The position numbers were made by a program, and so were the translations under genes. A model generated the notes under the pieces. It was not told the DNA's origin. It saw only the letters and a program-made list of their open reading frames with translations, and did not search any database. A DNA stretch of 21,422 bases. Source: Desulfamplus sp. Its GTDB lineage: Bacteria > Desulfobacterota > Desulfobacteria > Desulfobacterales > Desulfobacteraceae. How positions within the stretch are numbered: position 1 is the first letter of the stretch; every line of letters starts with the position of its first letter. Positions 9,011 to 17,129 of the stretch are shown here, piece after piece. Location: NCBI GenBank assembly GCA_015233755.1, contig JADFXA010000011.1, positions 1-21,422 on the forward strand, written 5' to 3'.

Positions 9011-10189
9011 ATGATAGTAAGTATTAAAAAAGCAGATATTAAAATAGAAAAAGATGTCCCAATGAAAAAACACACATCTTTTAAAGTTGGTGGTGTAGCA
9101 GACTATTTTGCTAAACCATCTACCATCAGCGAATTGATTCAGCTTATTGATAGTATAAAGAAAAATGAGATACCAAATATAAATAAAATGATATGCAAAA
9201 ATGGTATAGTGTCTGAAAATCAAATTCCATGCACCATAATAGGCGGCGGTACAAACCTACTTGTTAAAGATAATGGAATTAGAGGGTTTGTAATATCATT
9301 AGGTTATATGAAGAATGAGATCCAAATTTATAAAAATTCTCATAATGATAGGGGAAATATAACTATCTCTAAACTTATAGAGTTTGATCAAAAAACTGAT
9401 GAGATTAACTGCGAAAAGATAAAAAATGGAGAACAGGTCAAAGTGTCAGCATCTGCTGGGACAAATCTATCAACACTTTGTAAAAAAACAATTAAACTTG
9501 GGCTTGAGGATTTAAGTTTTGCTGCTGGTATTCCCGGAACAGTTGGTGGTGCTGTTATGATGAATGCAGGAACAGGGCTTGGAACAATTTCAGATTATCT
9601 TACCTCAATTGATATTTTAGATAGAGACAATAATATCAAGACTATTGATAAATCTGACCTTATCTTTTCACATCGAACACTTGAATTTAAAAACTTAGAT
9701 TTGCCAGATTCGATTGATTCTAAATTGTCGTATAAAGATGCTCTTCCGCTTAAACCTATTATTTTACGGGCATCATTTTTATTAACAAGAGGAAGCAGAG
9801 AAAAGGTTGAGCTCTCTTGGAGAAGATTGATTGAAAAGAGAAAAGCATCTCAGCCTCATGGTTTTCCATCTGCTGGCTGTTTCTTTAAAAATCCTGAGAT
9901 TAATAATTTAGAAGAAAAGGCACTAAAGCAGCTTACTGTATTATCAGGTAAACCCAAAATATCGACAAATCAAACTACAATATCAGCAGGTCAACTGATT
10001 GATATGGCTGGGTTTAAAAAAAAGAGAATTGGGGACGCTATGGTCTCAGATAAACACGCCAATTTTATTTTAAATCTTGGAAATGCAGCTGCAAGTGAGA
10101 TAATAATTCTAAAAGATATTGTAAAAGAGGGTGTATTTAAACAATTTGGGATAATGCTTTCAGAAGAGGTTATTATACAAGGTGAATAA
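9011..10189 (+). CDS. murB: UDP-N-acetylenolpyruvoylglucosamine reductase MurB
   Basis: FAD-dependent cytoplasmic reductase producing UDP-MurNAc from UDP-GlcNAc-enolpyruvate with NADPH. Motifs: KKHTSFKVGGVADYF (19-33), FAD-binding GGGTNLLV (78-85), AGIPGTVGGAVMMNAG, SHRTLEF, PSAGCFFKNPE (about 286-296) and SAGQLIDMAGFKKKRIGDA with SDKHANFILN near the C-terminus. The product is 392 residues, longer than the roughly 300 to 345 usual for the family; extra Asn/Lys-rich sequence lies at about 52-72 and 102-140. In the SAGxFFKNP motif the position of the E. coli catalytic Ser229 is Cys290 here. It starts 18 bases after murC and its last eight bases overlap the GTG start of ftsQ, implying translational coupling. 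Confidence 0.96.
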   Translation: MIVSIKKADIKIEKDVPMKKHTSFKVGGVADYFAKPSTISELIQLIDSIKKNEIPNINKMICKNGIVSENQIPCTIIGGGTNLLVKDNGIRGFVISLGYMKNEIQIYKNSHNDRGNITISKLIEFDQKTDEINCEKIKNGEQVKVSASAGTNLSTLCKKTIKLGLEDLSFAAGIPGTVGGAVMMNAGTGLGTISDYLTSIDILDRDNNIKTIDKSDLIFSHRTLEFKNLDLPDSIDSKLSYKDALPLKPIILRASFLLTRGSREKVELSWRRLIEKRKASQPHGFPSAGCFFKNPEINNLEEKALKQLTVLSGKPKISTNQTTISAGQLIDMAGFKKKRIGDAMVSDKHANFILNLGNAAASEIIILKDIVKEGVFKQFGIMLSEEVIIQGE

Positions 10190-11300
10190 ACACTCTCCCA
10201 GAAATAGTAGATTTCGGCAGAACGTAAACAGAGAGAACACTCTACCTCCATTTGATTTCATGAACGGTATCGAAGTTGTCCTTAAAATTGTTATGGTTGC
10301 TATAATTGTAAGTTTGACAACACTTTTTTTTATTTTTATTGAAAATACAATCGTACAATCCAACTTTTTGGCAATTAAGGAGATTTCTGTTTCAGGAACA
10401 AATATTTTATCTAAAGAAGAGGTTATTGAGCAAGCTGAATTATATCCTGAAGATAACATCTTGTCTGTTAATCTCCGCCATACGAGGCTTAGGATAATAT
10501 CTCACCCTTGGATAGAGGACGCTTCAGTGAAAAGGTCTCTTCCATCTAAAATTATTATCACTATCAAGGAAGAATCGCCTCTTGCAGTTGTTCATATTCC
10601 AGACAAGGCTGATATAATTTTAAACCGTAAAGGAGTCCCATTTACTGAAAATGATGCTATTGGCAGCGATATCTATGTAAATGATATCAGAAACAGCACA
10701 GGTATGGTTACTAATAGTGATATAGAAGATAACAAAGCCAATATAAAGAGTGAATTAAGCGGCATAAAATCTGGCAAAGAAAATGGTAAACTAAATAATG
10801 AAAATGCCAATATAATATTGCCAGTTATTACTGGTCTTAATCTATCAAAAAATGGTGACGTATATGGTTTTTTCGGAAAACTCTATGAATCTGTAATGGC
10901 TCTTCTCCTTATGAAGCAAGATTATGTGATTCAAAAAATATTAGCAGATGAAGAAAGCGGTATTGAAGTGGATATGGTTATCACTTCCACACCTACAATC
11001 AAACCCGTTATGACGATGCTGCAAGATGGCTTTCCATTGACTGATGTGATTAAGCAACAACCAATACCATTGGTCAGTAACCCTGTTAGGGTAAAGATTG
11101 GGTTTGATAATTATAATGAAAAATTTAAAATAATTAGACATATTATAAATTATATGCAAAAAAACAGAATTGAAAAACAGGTTTGGTCAATTGATTTAAT
11201 AAACACGGAGAATGTTGTTATCAAAGTGAAAGATATTACCGGAAATGGTTTGCCGAAAGGCATCAACGCTATGCCGGAACATATAGACGGAGGTGCTTGA
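10182..11300 (+). CDS. ftsQ: Cell division protein FtsQ (POTRA domain)
   Basis: Single-pass inner-membrane divisome protein that links cytoplasmic and periplasmic division proteins. The 372-residue product has a basic cytoplasmic tail (1-29), one transmembrane helix (about 31-54), a POTRA domain (about 63-132: AIKEISVSGTNILSKEEV, HPWIEDASVKRSLPSKIIITIKEESPLAV) and an FtsQ-type beta domain (about 135-360). Compared with typical FtsQ of about 250-290 residues it is long; a charged Asn/Lys/Ser-rich insertion spans about 166-210. GTG 10182 overlaps the end of murB. Identification rests on POTRA sequence, topology and position before ftsA; sequence conservation in this family is low. Confidence 0.93.
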   Translation: MNKHSPRNSRFRQNVNRENTLPPFDFMNGIEVVLKIVMVAIIVSLTTLFFIFIENTIVQSNFLAIKEISVSGTNILSKEEVIEQAELYPEDNILSVNLRHTRLRIISHPWIEDASVKRSLPSKIIITIKEESPLAVVHIPDKADIILNRKGVPFTENDAIGSDIYVNDIRNSTGMVTNSDIEDNKANIKSELSGIKSGKENGKLNNENANIILPVITGLNLSKNGDVYGFFGKLYESVMALLLMKQDYVIQKILADEESGIEVDMVITSTPTIKPVMTMLQDGFPLTDVIKQQPIPLVSNPVRVKIGFDNYNEKFKIIRHIINYMQKNRIEKQVWSIDLINTENVVIKVKDITGNGLPKGINAMPEHIDGGA

Positions 11301-11304
11301 TTTG
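11289..11304 (+). promoter_or_regulatory. Ribosome binding site that places the ftsA start at TTG 11302
   Basis: GGAGG at 11289-11293 lies eight bases before TTG 11302, an ideal distance. The alternative GTG at 11293 overlaps the GGAGG itself and so could not use it. The site lies inside the ftsQ 3' end, consistent with translational coupling. Confidence 0.6.
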
Positions 11305-12528
11305 CAGGGAGATGATAAAATAATCGTGGGTCTTGACATAGGCACCACAAAAATATGTGCTGTGGTAGGCGAAGTTGTTGATGGTTCAATCAACATTATT
11401 GGAATGGGTTCTCATCCCTCTATTGGATTACGTAAAGGTGCTGTAGTCAACATTGATTCTACTGTTGAGTCTATTAAAAAGGCAGTAGAAGAGGCAGAAT
11501 TTATGGCAGGGTGTCAAATTTCATCTGTCTATGTCGGCATTGCAGGGGGGCATATCAAAGGGTTTAACAGTCATGGTATTATTGCTATTAAAGGCCGAGA
11601 GATAACAGAACAAGATGTTGATAGAGTTGTTGAAGCTGCGAGTGCTGTTGCAATTCCTATGGACAGAGAAACCATTCACGTTATTCCACAGGAGTTTATT
11701 GTAGACGATCAGGAGTCTATTCAAAATCCTGTTGGTATGACTGGCGTTCGCTTAGAGACCAAGATACATATTGTAACTGGAGCTGTCTCTTCCGCAAGAA
11801 ATATAATAAAATGCTGTAATAAAGCAAATCTTGAAGTGTGTGATATTGTTTTAGAATCATTAGCATCTGGTGAAGCTGTTTTAAATCGTGAAGAGAGAGA
11901 ACTTGGCTGTGCTTTGGCTGATATTGGCGGCGGTACAACTGATCTTGCACTTTTTAAAGGTAACCATATCAAACATACTTTTGAGTTGACACTCGGTGGT
12001 CATAATCTGACCAATGATATTTCAATCGGTTTAAGAACCCCTGTAGCTGAAGCTGAAAAGCTAAAAATTGCCCATGGAACATGTCTTTTAAGTAATATCA
12101 AATCAGGTGAAACAATTAACGTCAAAGGAGTTGGAGGGCGTGAATCAAGAATTGTTCCAAGAGAGATTATGGCTGAGATACTTGAACCACGAGTTGAGGA
12201 GATGTTCTCAATCTTAAAGAACGAAATCTACAGCAATGGTCTTGAGAATGCTTTTCCATCAGGGCTTGTATTAACAGGGGGCAGCTCAATGCTTGACGGT
12301 ATAGCTGAAGTTGTTGAGTCTGTATTTGCCGTTCCTGTTAGAATAGGACAGCCTCAAAACATTGGTGGATTAAAAGATGTAGTAAAGAATCCATCGTTTG
12401 CAACAGGTGTAGGACTTGTTATTTATGGCAGCAAAAATACTTCAAAGATACAGTTGAAAAAAAGTGATCGTGTTAGTTTTTCAGGTCTTTTAGAGAGAAT
12501 GCGTCAGTGGTTTCGAGATATTCTTTAG
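11302..12528 (+). CDS. ftsA: Cell division protein FtsA
   Basis: Actin-like ATPase that anchors FtsZ filaments to the membrane and recruits later divisome proteins. The 408-residue product shows the phosphate-1 motif GLDIGTTK (10-17), the SHS2/1C-region sequence around GGHIKGFNSHG, phosphate-2 ADIGGGTTDL (206-215), adenosine motif LTGGSSMLDG and a C-terminal amphipathic membrane-targeting helix (FSGLLERMRQWFRDIL) after a short linker. The start TTG 11302 is chosen over GTG 11293 because of the ribosome binding site; it adds nothing conserved either way. ftsA starts two bases after the last base of ftsQ, so expression is likely coupled. Confidence 0.97.
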   Translation: MQGDDKIIVGLDIGTTKICAVVGEVVDGSINIIGMGSHPSIGLRKGAVVNIDSTVESIKKAVEEAEFMAGCQISSVYVGIAGGHIKGFNSHGIIAIKGREITEQDVDRVVEAASAVAIPMDRETIHVIPQEFIVDDQESIQNPVGMTGVRLETKIHIVTGAVSSARNIIKCCNKANLEVCDIVLESLASGEAVLNREERELGCALADIGGGTTDLALFKGNHIKHTFELTLGGHNLTNDISIGLRTPVAEAEKLKIAHGTCLLSNIKSGETINVKGVGGRESRIVPREIMAEILEPRVEEMFSILKNEIYSNGLENAFPSGLVLTGGSSMLDGIAEVVESVFAVPVRIGQPQNIGGLKDVVKNPSFATGVGLVIYGSKNTSKIQLKKSDRVSFSGLLERMRQWFRDIL

Positions 12529-12537
12529 TCACTATTT

Positions 12538-12565
12538 TTGAGTTTTAAAAGTATCGTCATATAAT
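12538..12565 (+). promoter_or_regulatory. Predicted sigma70-like promoter for ftsZ
   Basis: In the 110-base ftsA-ftsZ gap, TTGAGT (12538-12543) and a perfect TATAAT (12560-12565) are separated by 16 bases, giving a leader of about 70 bases before ATG 12639. The -10 region also sits in a small palindrome (TCATA-TAAT-TATGA, 12557-12570) that could be a protein site. A dedicated ftsZ promoter is common, because FtsZ is needed in larger amounts than FtsA and FtsQ. Confidence 0.45.
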
Positions 12566-12638
12566 TATGATGTTTCAAGTTTAAATTTATAACTATTAAA
12601 AAATAATATCAAAATTAAAATATATAATGAGGTAACTT

Positions 12639-13889
12639 ATGACTTTTTCTTACGTAGAAAACGAGACCCATGCAAATGCAAAGATCAAAGTAATAGGTGT
12701 GGGTGGAGCTGGTGGTAATGCTGTCAACAACATGATTGACTCTAATCTTCAAGGCGTTAAATTCATTATCGCTAATACAGATGCCCAAGCTCTTGATCGC
12801 TCAAAAGCAGAGAAAAAAATTCAGTTAGGGGCACAGCTCACTCAAGGACTTGGTGCTGGTGCAAATCCAAATGTCGGAAGAGATGCGGCTTTAGAAAACA
12901 TTGAAGAGCTTCGAGCTGCTCTTATTGATAGCCACATGGTATTTATTACAGCGGGCTTAGGCGGAGGGACAGGAACAGGGGCAGCACCTGTAATTGCTGA
13001 AATATGCAAAGAACTTGGTATTTTAACTGTTGCTGTAGTATCAAAACCTTTCTCATTTGAGGGAAAAAAGAGAACTATGCAGGCAGAGGAGGGAATTGCA
13101 AATCTGCGTGATATTACAGATACAGTGATAACAATACCAAATGATCGCTTAAGAGGTCTTGCGTCTCCTGGAGCAAAGATGAGAGATATGTATATTAAAG
13201 CAGATGAGATTTTACATCACTCTGTAAAGGGTATTACAGATTTAATAATGCTTCCGGGTCATATTAACTTAGATTTTGCAGATGTTAGAACTACTATGTC
13301 AAAAGCTGGTATGGCTTTGATGGGCATTGGTATTGCAAGTGGTGAAAATAGAGCTGTTGAAGCTGCTGAAAAAGCAATTTCTCACCCACTTCTTGAAGAT
13401 ATTTCAATTTCTGGAGCAAGGGGAGTTCTTATGAATATCACCTGTTCGTCAGATATTACAATGGATGAAGTTATGGAAGCATCTGATAGGATATATCAAG
13501 AGGTAGGAGAGGATGCTGAGATTATTTGGGGTCAAACTTTTGATGAGACCCTTGGAGATGAGATGCGAGTTACAGTAATTGCCACCGGTATTGGTATGGA
13601 CGAGTCTCGTTCAAATAACGTTCTTCCACTAAATAAAAACATCCGCCACAAAAGATTTCACAAAGTTGAACAAGAGATACCAGCTCCTATTGCTCCCCCC
13701 CCTGCTCAAGGAAAAATACGAGTACCAACACCTGACGAGCTTGAAAATTGGGACGAAGAAAAACCTATTGTTAAAAAAGCGACTTATAAGAAAACTGCAA
13801 ATGAAGATGGAAGAAATGCTGTTCGTAACTCATTTGTAGATTGCGATAATCTTGAAATTCCCACATTCCTGCGGAGAAAAGCGGATTAA
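12639..13889 (+). CDS. ftsZ: Cell division GTPase FtsZ
   Basis: Tubulin-like GTPase that forms the cytokinetic ring. The 416-residue product shows the N-terminal nucleotide-binding segment IKVIGVGGAGGNAVN (16-30), the tubulin signature GGGTGTG (108-114), the catalytic T7-loop sequence NLDFADVRTTM, a linker of about 70 residues starting with a Pro-rich stretch, and the conserved C-terminal peptide DNLEIPTFLRRKAD that binds FtsA. ATG 12639 follows GAGGT (12629-12633) by five bases. It is the last gene of the dcw cluster here and is followed after three bases by a short ORF leading into a radical SAM gene. Confidence 0.99.
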   Translation: MTFSYVENETHANAKIKVIGVGGAGGNAVNNMIDSNLQGVKFIIANTDAQALDRSKAEKKIQLGAQLTQGLGAGANPNVGRDAALENIEELRAALIDSHMVFITAGLGGGTGTGAAPVIAEICKELGILTVAVVSKPFSFEGKKRTMQAEEGIANLRDITDTVITIPNDRLRGLASPGAKMRDMYIKADEILHHSVKGITDLIMLPGHINLDFADVRTTMSKAGMALMGIGIASGENRAVEAAEKAISHPLLEDISISGARGVLMNITCSSDITMDEVMEASDRIYQEVGEDAEIIWGQTFDETLGDEMRVTVIATGIGMDESRSNNVLPLNKNIRHKRFHKVEQEIPAPIAPPPAQGKIRVPTPDELENWDEEKPIVKKATYKKTANEDGRNAVRNSFVDCDNLEIPTFLRRKAD

Positions 13890-13892
13890 TTA

Positions 13893-13991
13893 ATGGGTAA
13901 GAACAAAAAATTGAGTAGTAGCAAAGGAGGAGGCTATCTCATCAAAGAGTTCAAAAAGGGTGACTACATCGGAAAAAAAGAACTCCTATAA
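13893..13991 (+). other. 32-codon ORF, probable displaced 5' end of the radical SAM gene
   Basis: ATG 13893, three bases after ftsZ, opens a 32-codon frame ending at TAA 13989-13991 (product starts MGKNKKLSSS and contains KEFKKGDYIGKKELL). A -1 shift in the A7 run (13973-13979) would continue it as KKRTPIKRHEKGVV directly into the conserved N-terminus of the radical SAM protein. Inside it lies a strong Shine-Dalgarno-like AAAGGAGGAGG (13923-13933) with no ATG, GTG or TTG at a proper distance; ATC 13941 is at that distance and in the same frame. Either a genuine N-terminal coding part or a non-coding leader; the fit of the joined product favours the former. Confidence 0.5.
13973..13980 (+). 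other. A7 run, candidate -1 frameshift or indel site
   Basis: Seven A followed by G, read GGA AAA AAA GAA in the frame of ATG 13893. Re-reading one A puts the ribosome into the radical SAM frame. The heptamer fits the X_XXY_YYZ slippery pattern (A_AAA_AAA). No convincing downstream hairpin was seen, and the purine-rich Shine-Dalgarno-like block is about 40 bases upstream, farther than the roughly 10 bases of the stimulatory element in E. coli dnaX. Confidence 0.4.
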
Positions 13992-14077
13992 AGAGACATG
14001 AAAAGGGCGTTGTTATAAAAAAACAAAAAGGTCTTATTAACATTGCCCTTGTATATCCCAACACATACCAGACAGGT

Positions 14078-15814
14078 ATGTCAAATCTTGGCTTCCAATC
14101 TGTATATGGTATGCTAAACAGAGATGAGCGTGTATCGTGTAACAGATTTTTTATGTCAAACACTCATCACAATTACCCAAATAATGATCGTTTTTCAAAC
14201 ACTAATGATAAAGAGTTTGATATAATAAGTTGTGAAACGAATATTTCCCTTTCATCATCTGATTTAATAGCTTTTTCAGTATCTTTTGAAAATGACTATC
14301 TTAATATTGTCTCTATACTTAAAAATTCGGGTATTCCTCCAAAAGCATCTGATAGAAACGCCTCTTACCCATTTATAATTGCTGGGGGGATTGCATGTTT
14401 TCTTAACCCAGAACCTATCGCTCCGTTTATTGATTGTTTCTTACTTGGGGAGGCAGAAGAGATTCTGCCAGCTTTTCTTGATATTTTTATTCCAAGTCTC
14501 TCTACTACTTATGATAGTTCCTACGAAAATATTAAAAAACGGGTTTCTGTAGAGATTAATGGGGCTTATGTTCCAGAGTTCTATCAACTATCTTATGATA
14601 CAGATGGCAATTTTTTAGCTATACTACCTATTTATGATGACATCCCCGCAAAAATTTCTGTTCAGCATATAAAAGATTTAAGTAAAATATCTACAACCAC
14701 ACAAATTTTGACTAACGACACAACATTTGATAACACATTTCTTATTGAAATAGGTCGAGGATGTCATCATGGGTGTCGATTTTGCAGTGCAGGATTTATC
14801 TACAGACCGTCAAGATTTTATCCTGAAAAAAACATAGTTGATGCAATCAATGAAGCAACTCTTATTACAGATAAGATTGGTCTTGTTAGCCCAACTGTAT
14901 CTGATCATCCAAGTATAAATAATATCTGTGCTAATGTGCGTAATACCAATACCTGTGGTAATGATTTTAATAATTGTAGAGTAAACACTGACGAGATAAA
15001 TCCTTCGAATATAAAAAATAGTGGTATAAAAATTTCTTTTAGCTCTCTAAGATTAGACTCTTTAAATGATGAAACTATAGAGACGCTTGTAAAATCATCA
15101 GTTAAAACCGCTACAATTGCACCTGAAGCTGGTTCTCAGAGAATGAGGAACATCATTAACAAAAAAATCAGCGAAGAACAGATTTTTTCAGCAGTTCAAC
15201 GCCTTGTTGAACATGGTATTATGAATTTAAAACTCTATTTTATGGTTGGATTACCATTCGAAAAAATTGAAGATGTAAAAGAGATTGTAACGCTTACAAA
15301 GAAGATAAAAGAGCTATTTCTTGAAGCGAGTAGAAAAAATAGAAAAATTGGCAATATAACCTTGAGTATTAATCCATTTATTCCAAAGCCAACTACGCCA
15401 TTTCAATGGCGTGCTATGGACTCTCTATCTAATTTCAAGAAAAAAGTGGCTATTATCAAAGATGGATTAAAAAAAATTCCCAATATCACAATTCATGCAG
15501 AATCATCCAAAACAGCCATGATAAATGCAATGTTATCAAGGGGAGATAGGCGTATGGCTGATATGGTTGAAAATCCCGAGCTGTTTCTTAAAAAGACGAA
15601 AGAGATTGAAAATAAAAATCCAGAAAAAACAAGTATGGGGAAAATAATATTCAGTGCAATTGACCTTTCTGCCCCGCTTCCTTGGGATATTCTTGATACA
15701 GGTATTAAAAAAGAGTTTTTGATAAAAGAGTTAAAACGGGCAGAATTGGAGGAAACATCGCCTGATTGCCCAATGGTTGAGTGTAGTAGTTGTGGAATAT
15801 GTAGAAAATTGTGA
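14078..15814 (+). CDS. Radical SAM protein with B12-binding-like domain
   Basis: Uncharacterised radical SAM enzyme. From the first in-frame ATG it is 578 residues. The N-terminal part is a B12-binding-like Rossmann domain (SVSFENDYLNI, AGGIACFLNPEPIAPFIDCFLLGEAEE) and the radical SAM core has GRGCHHGCRFC with the cluster cysteines C229, C233 and C236 (CX3CX2C), followed by SFSSLRLDSL and the SAM-binding APEAGSQRMR. A C-terminal cysteine group (C564, C569, C572, C575) could hold a second Fe-S cluster. Conserved sequence IALVYPNTYQTGMSNLGF begins upstream of this ATG (from about 14036), so the listed start is internal; the frame is open from 13964 but has no ATG, GTG or TTG there. A polar insertion (about 14935-15023) precedes SFSSLRLDSL. 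The substrate is unknown; location next to ftsZ does not prove a role in division. Confidence 0.88.
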   Translation: MSNLGFQSVYGMLNRDERVSCNRFFMSNTHHNYPNNDRFSNTNDKEFDIISCETNISLSSSDLIAFSVSFENDYLNIVSILKNSGIPPKASDRNASYPFIIAGGIACFLNPEPIAPFIDCFLLGEAEEILPAFLDIFIPSLSTTYDSSYENIKKRVSVEINGAYVPEFYQLSYDTDGNFLAILPIYDDIPAKISVQHIKDLSKISTTTQILTNDTTFDNTFLIEIGRGCHHGCRFCSAGFIYRPSRFYPEKNIVDAINEATLITDKIGLVSPTVSDHPSINNICANVRNTNTCGNDFNNCRVNTDEINPSNIKNSGIKISFSSLRLDSLNDETIETLVKSSVKTATIAPEAGSQRMRNIINKKISEEQIFSAVQRLVEHGIMNLKLYFMVGLPFEKIEDVKEIVTLTKKIKELFLEASRKNRKIGNITLSINPFIPKPTTPFQWRAMDSLSNFKKKVAIIKDGLKKIPNITIHAESSKTAMINAMLSRGDRRMADMVENPELFLKKTKEIENKNPEKTSMGKIIFSAIDLSAPLPWDILDTGIKKEFLIKELKRAELEETSPDCPMVECSSCGICRKL

Positions 15815-15844
15815 GATAAAAATAAAGCGAATATGTTTGTAATG

Positions 15845-15873
15845 CTGATATTGTCTATTTTAAGCATTATAAA
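15845..15873 (+). promoter_or_regulatory. Possible sigma70-like promoter upstream of livK
   Basis: In the 108-base gap after the radical SAM gene, CTGATA (15845-15850) and TATAAA (15868-15873) are 17 bases apart, giving a leader of about 40 bases before livK. Each element deviates from consensus and the region is AT-rich, so this is a weak call. Confidence 0.3.
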
Positions 15874-15922
15874 TTATATCTTGTTTTTAACAGAACAACC
15901 TTCCTAAAGGAGAAAATTCAAA

Positions 15923-17086
15923 ATGAACCAGAGAAAGATTAACGTATTTGTTTGGGCAATTGCTGTTATGCTCGTGATAGCACCAATTATTGGAACATCT
16001 TCAGCTATGGCAGCTTCAGCTTATAAGATAGGCGGAATCTTTGATTCAACAGGACCTGCCTCGTTTCTTGGTGATCCTGAAAAGAAAACCATGGAGATGA
16101 TGGTTGAGCAGATTAATGCTTCTGGAGGTATTGATGGACAGAAAGTTGAAGCCATTATCTATGATTCAGAAGGAGACCCTGCAAAGGCTGTAAGCGCTGT
16201 TAATAAGCTGCTTCATAAAGATAATGTTCTTGCCATTATTGGACCTAGCACCACACCAACCACCCTTGCAATTGTTAATTTTGTTGAAAAAGCAAAAGTT
16301 CCACTTATCAGTTGTGCTGCTGGTATTGAGATTACATCACCAGTAAAACCTTGGGTTTTTAAGACCGCTCAGAGCGACCTTTTAGCCGTTGCCGCAATTT
16401 ACAAGACTATGCAAGCAAGGAATATAAAGAAAATTGGCATTATAACTGTAGCAAATGCCTTTGGAGAGAGTGGAAAAAAACAGCTTGTTGGTCAGGCTAA
16501 AGATTTTGGAATTACGGTGGTTCAGCAAGAGAGTTTTGGCCCAAACGACACAGATACTACTGCACAGTTGACCAAAATAAAATCAGCTTCTCCAGATGCT
16601 ATTGTATGTTGGGGAACCAATCCAGGACCCGCTGTTGTTGCTAAAAATATTAAACAATTGAAGATTAATATTCCTCTTTATCAAAGTCATGGTGTGGCAT
16701 CTCCAAAATTTATTGAGCTTGCAGGAGAAGCAGCTGAAGGAATAACATTACCTACAGGAAAGATTCTTGTAACCAAACTTCTTGATGCGTCTGATGCACA
16801 GAAAAAGATACTTGAGAAGTATGAAGCAGACTACAAAGCAAAATTTAACGCCAATGTATCTGGGTTTGGTGGATACTCCTATGATGCAATGGTGATGCTT
16901 GCCAATGCAATCAAGGGAAGCGGTGGAGATAAAGAAAAAATAAGGGCAGCACTTGAATCAACAAAGAAATATATGGGAATTACTGGAGAGTTTAACTTTT
17001 CTGCAACTGATCACAATGGTTTAACTCCAGATGCTTTTGTTATGGTTGAAATCAAGGGTGGAACCTGGAAATTATTAGATAAATAA
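15923..17086 (+). CDS. livK: Branched-chain amino acid-type ABC transporter substrate-binding protein
   Basis: Periplasmic solute-binding protein of the Leu/Ile/Val-binding family (type I fold). The 387-residue precursor has a Sec signal peptide with a basic start, a hydrophobic core (about 8-23) and a probable cleavage after AMA (residue 30). The mature part begins YKIGGIFDSTGPASFLGDPEKKTMEMMVEQINASGGIDGQKVE, the usual start of this fold, and includes AIIGPSTTPTT, the ligand-contact region in many family members. The true ligand may be an amino acid, amide or short organic acid. ATG 15923 has AAAGGAG at 15906-15912. The two permease genes follow after a 226-base gap filled with palindromes, an arrangement that allows more binding protein than permease. 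Confidence 0.93.
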   Translation: MNQRKINVFVWAIAVMLVIAPIIGTSSAMAASAYKIGGIFDSTGPASFLGDPEKKTMEMMVEQINASGGIDGQKVEAIIYDSEGDPAKAVSAVNKLLHKDNVLAIIGPSTTPTTLAIVNFVEKAKVPLISCAAGIEITSPVKPWVFKTAQSDLLAVAAIYKTMQARNIKKIGIITVANAFGESGKKQLVGQAKDFGITVVQQESFGPNDTDTTAQLTKIKSASPDAIVCWGTNPGPAVVAKNIKQLKINIPLYQSHGVASPKFIELAGEAAEGITLPTGKILVTKLLDASDAQKKILEKYEADYKAKFNANVSGFGGYSYDAMVMLANAIKGSGGDKEKIRAALESTKKYMGITGEFNFSATDHNGLTPDAFVMVEIKGGTWKLLDK

Positions 17087-17129
17087 GTAATTATAATAAT
17101 TAAATAAATTACCACAGTAATTCTAATTT

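Noticed and set aside
15493..15867. 124-residue ORF on the - strand at the end of the radical SAM gene
   Set aside because: Mostly antisense to conserved coding sequence, no recognisable domain and no neighbouring genes on that strand.
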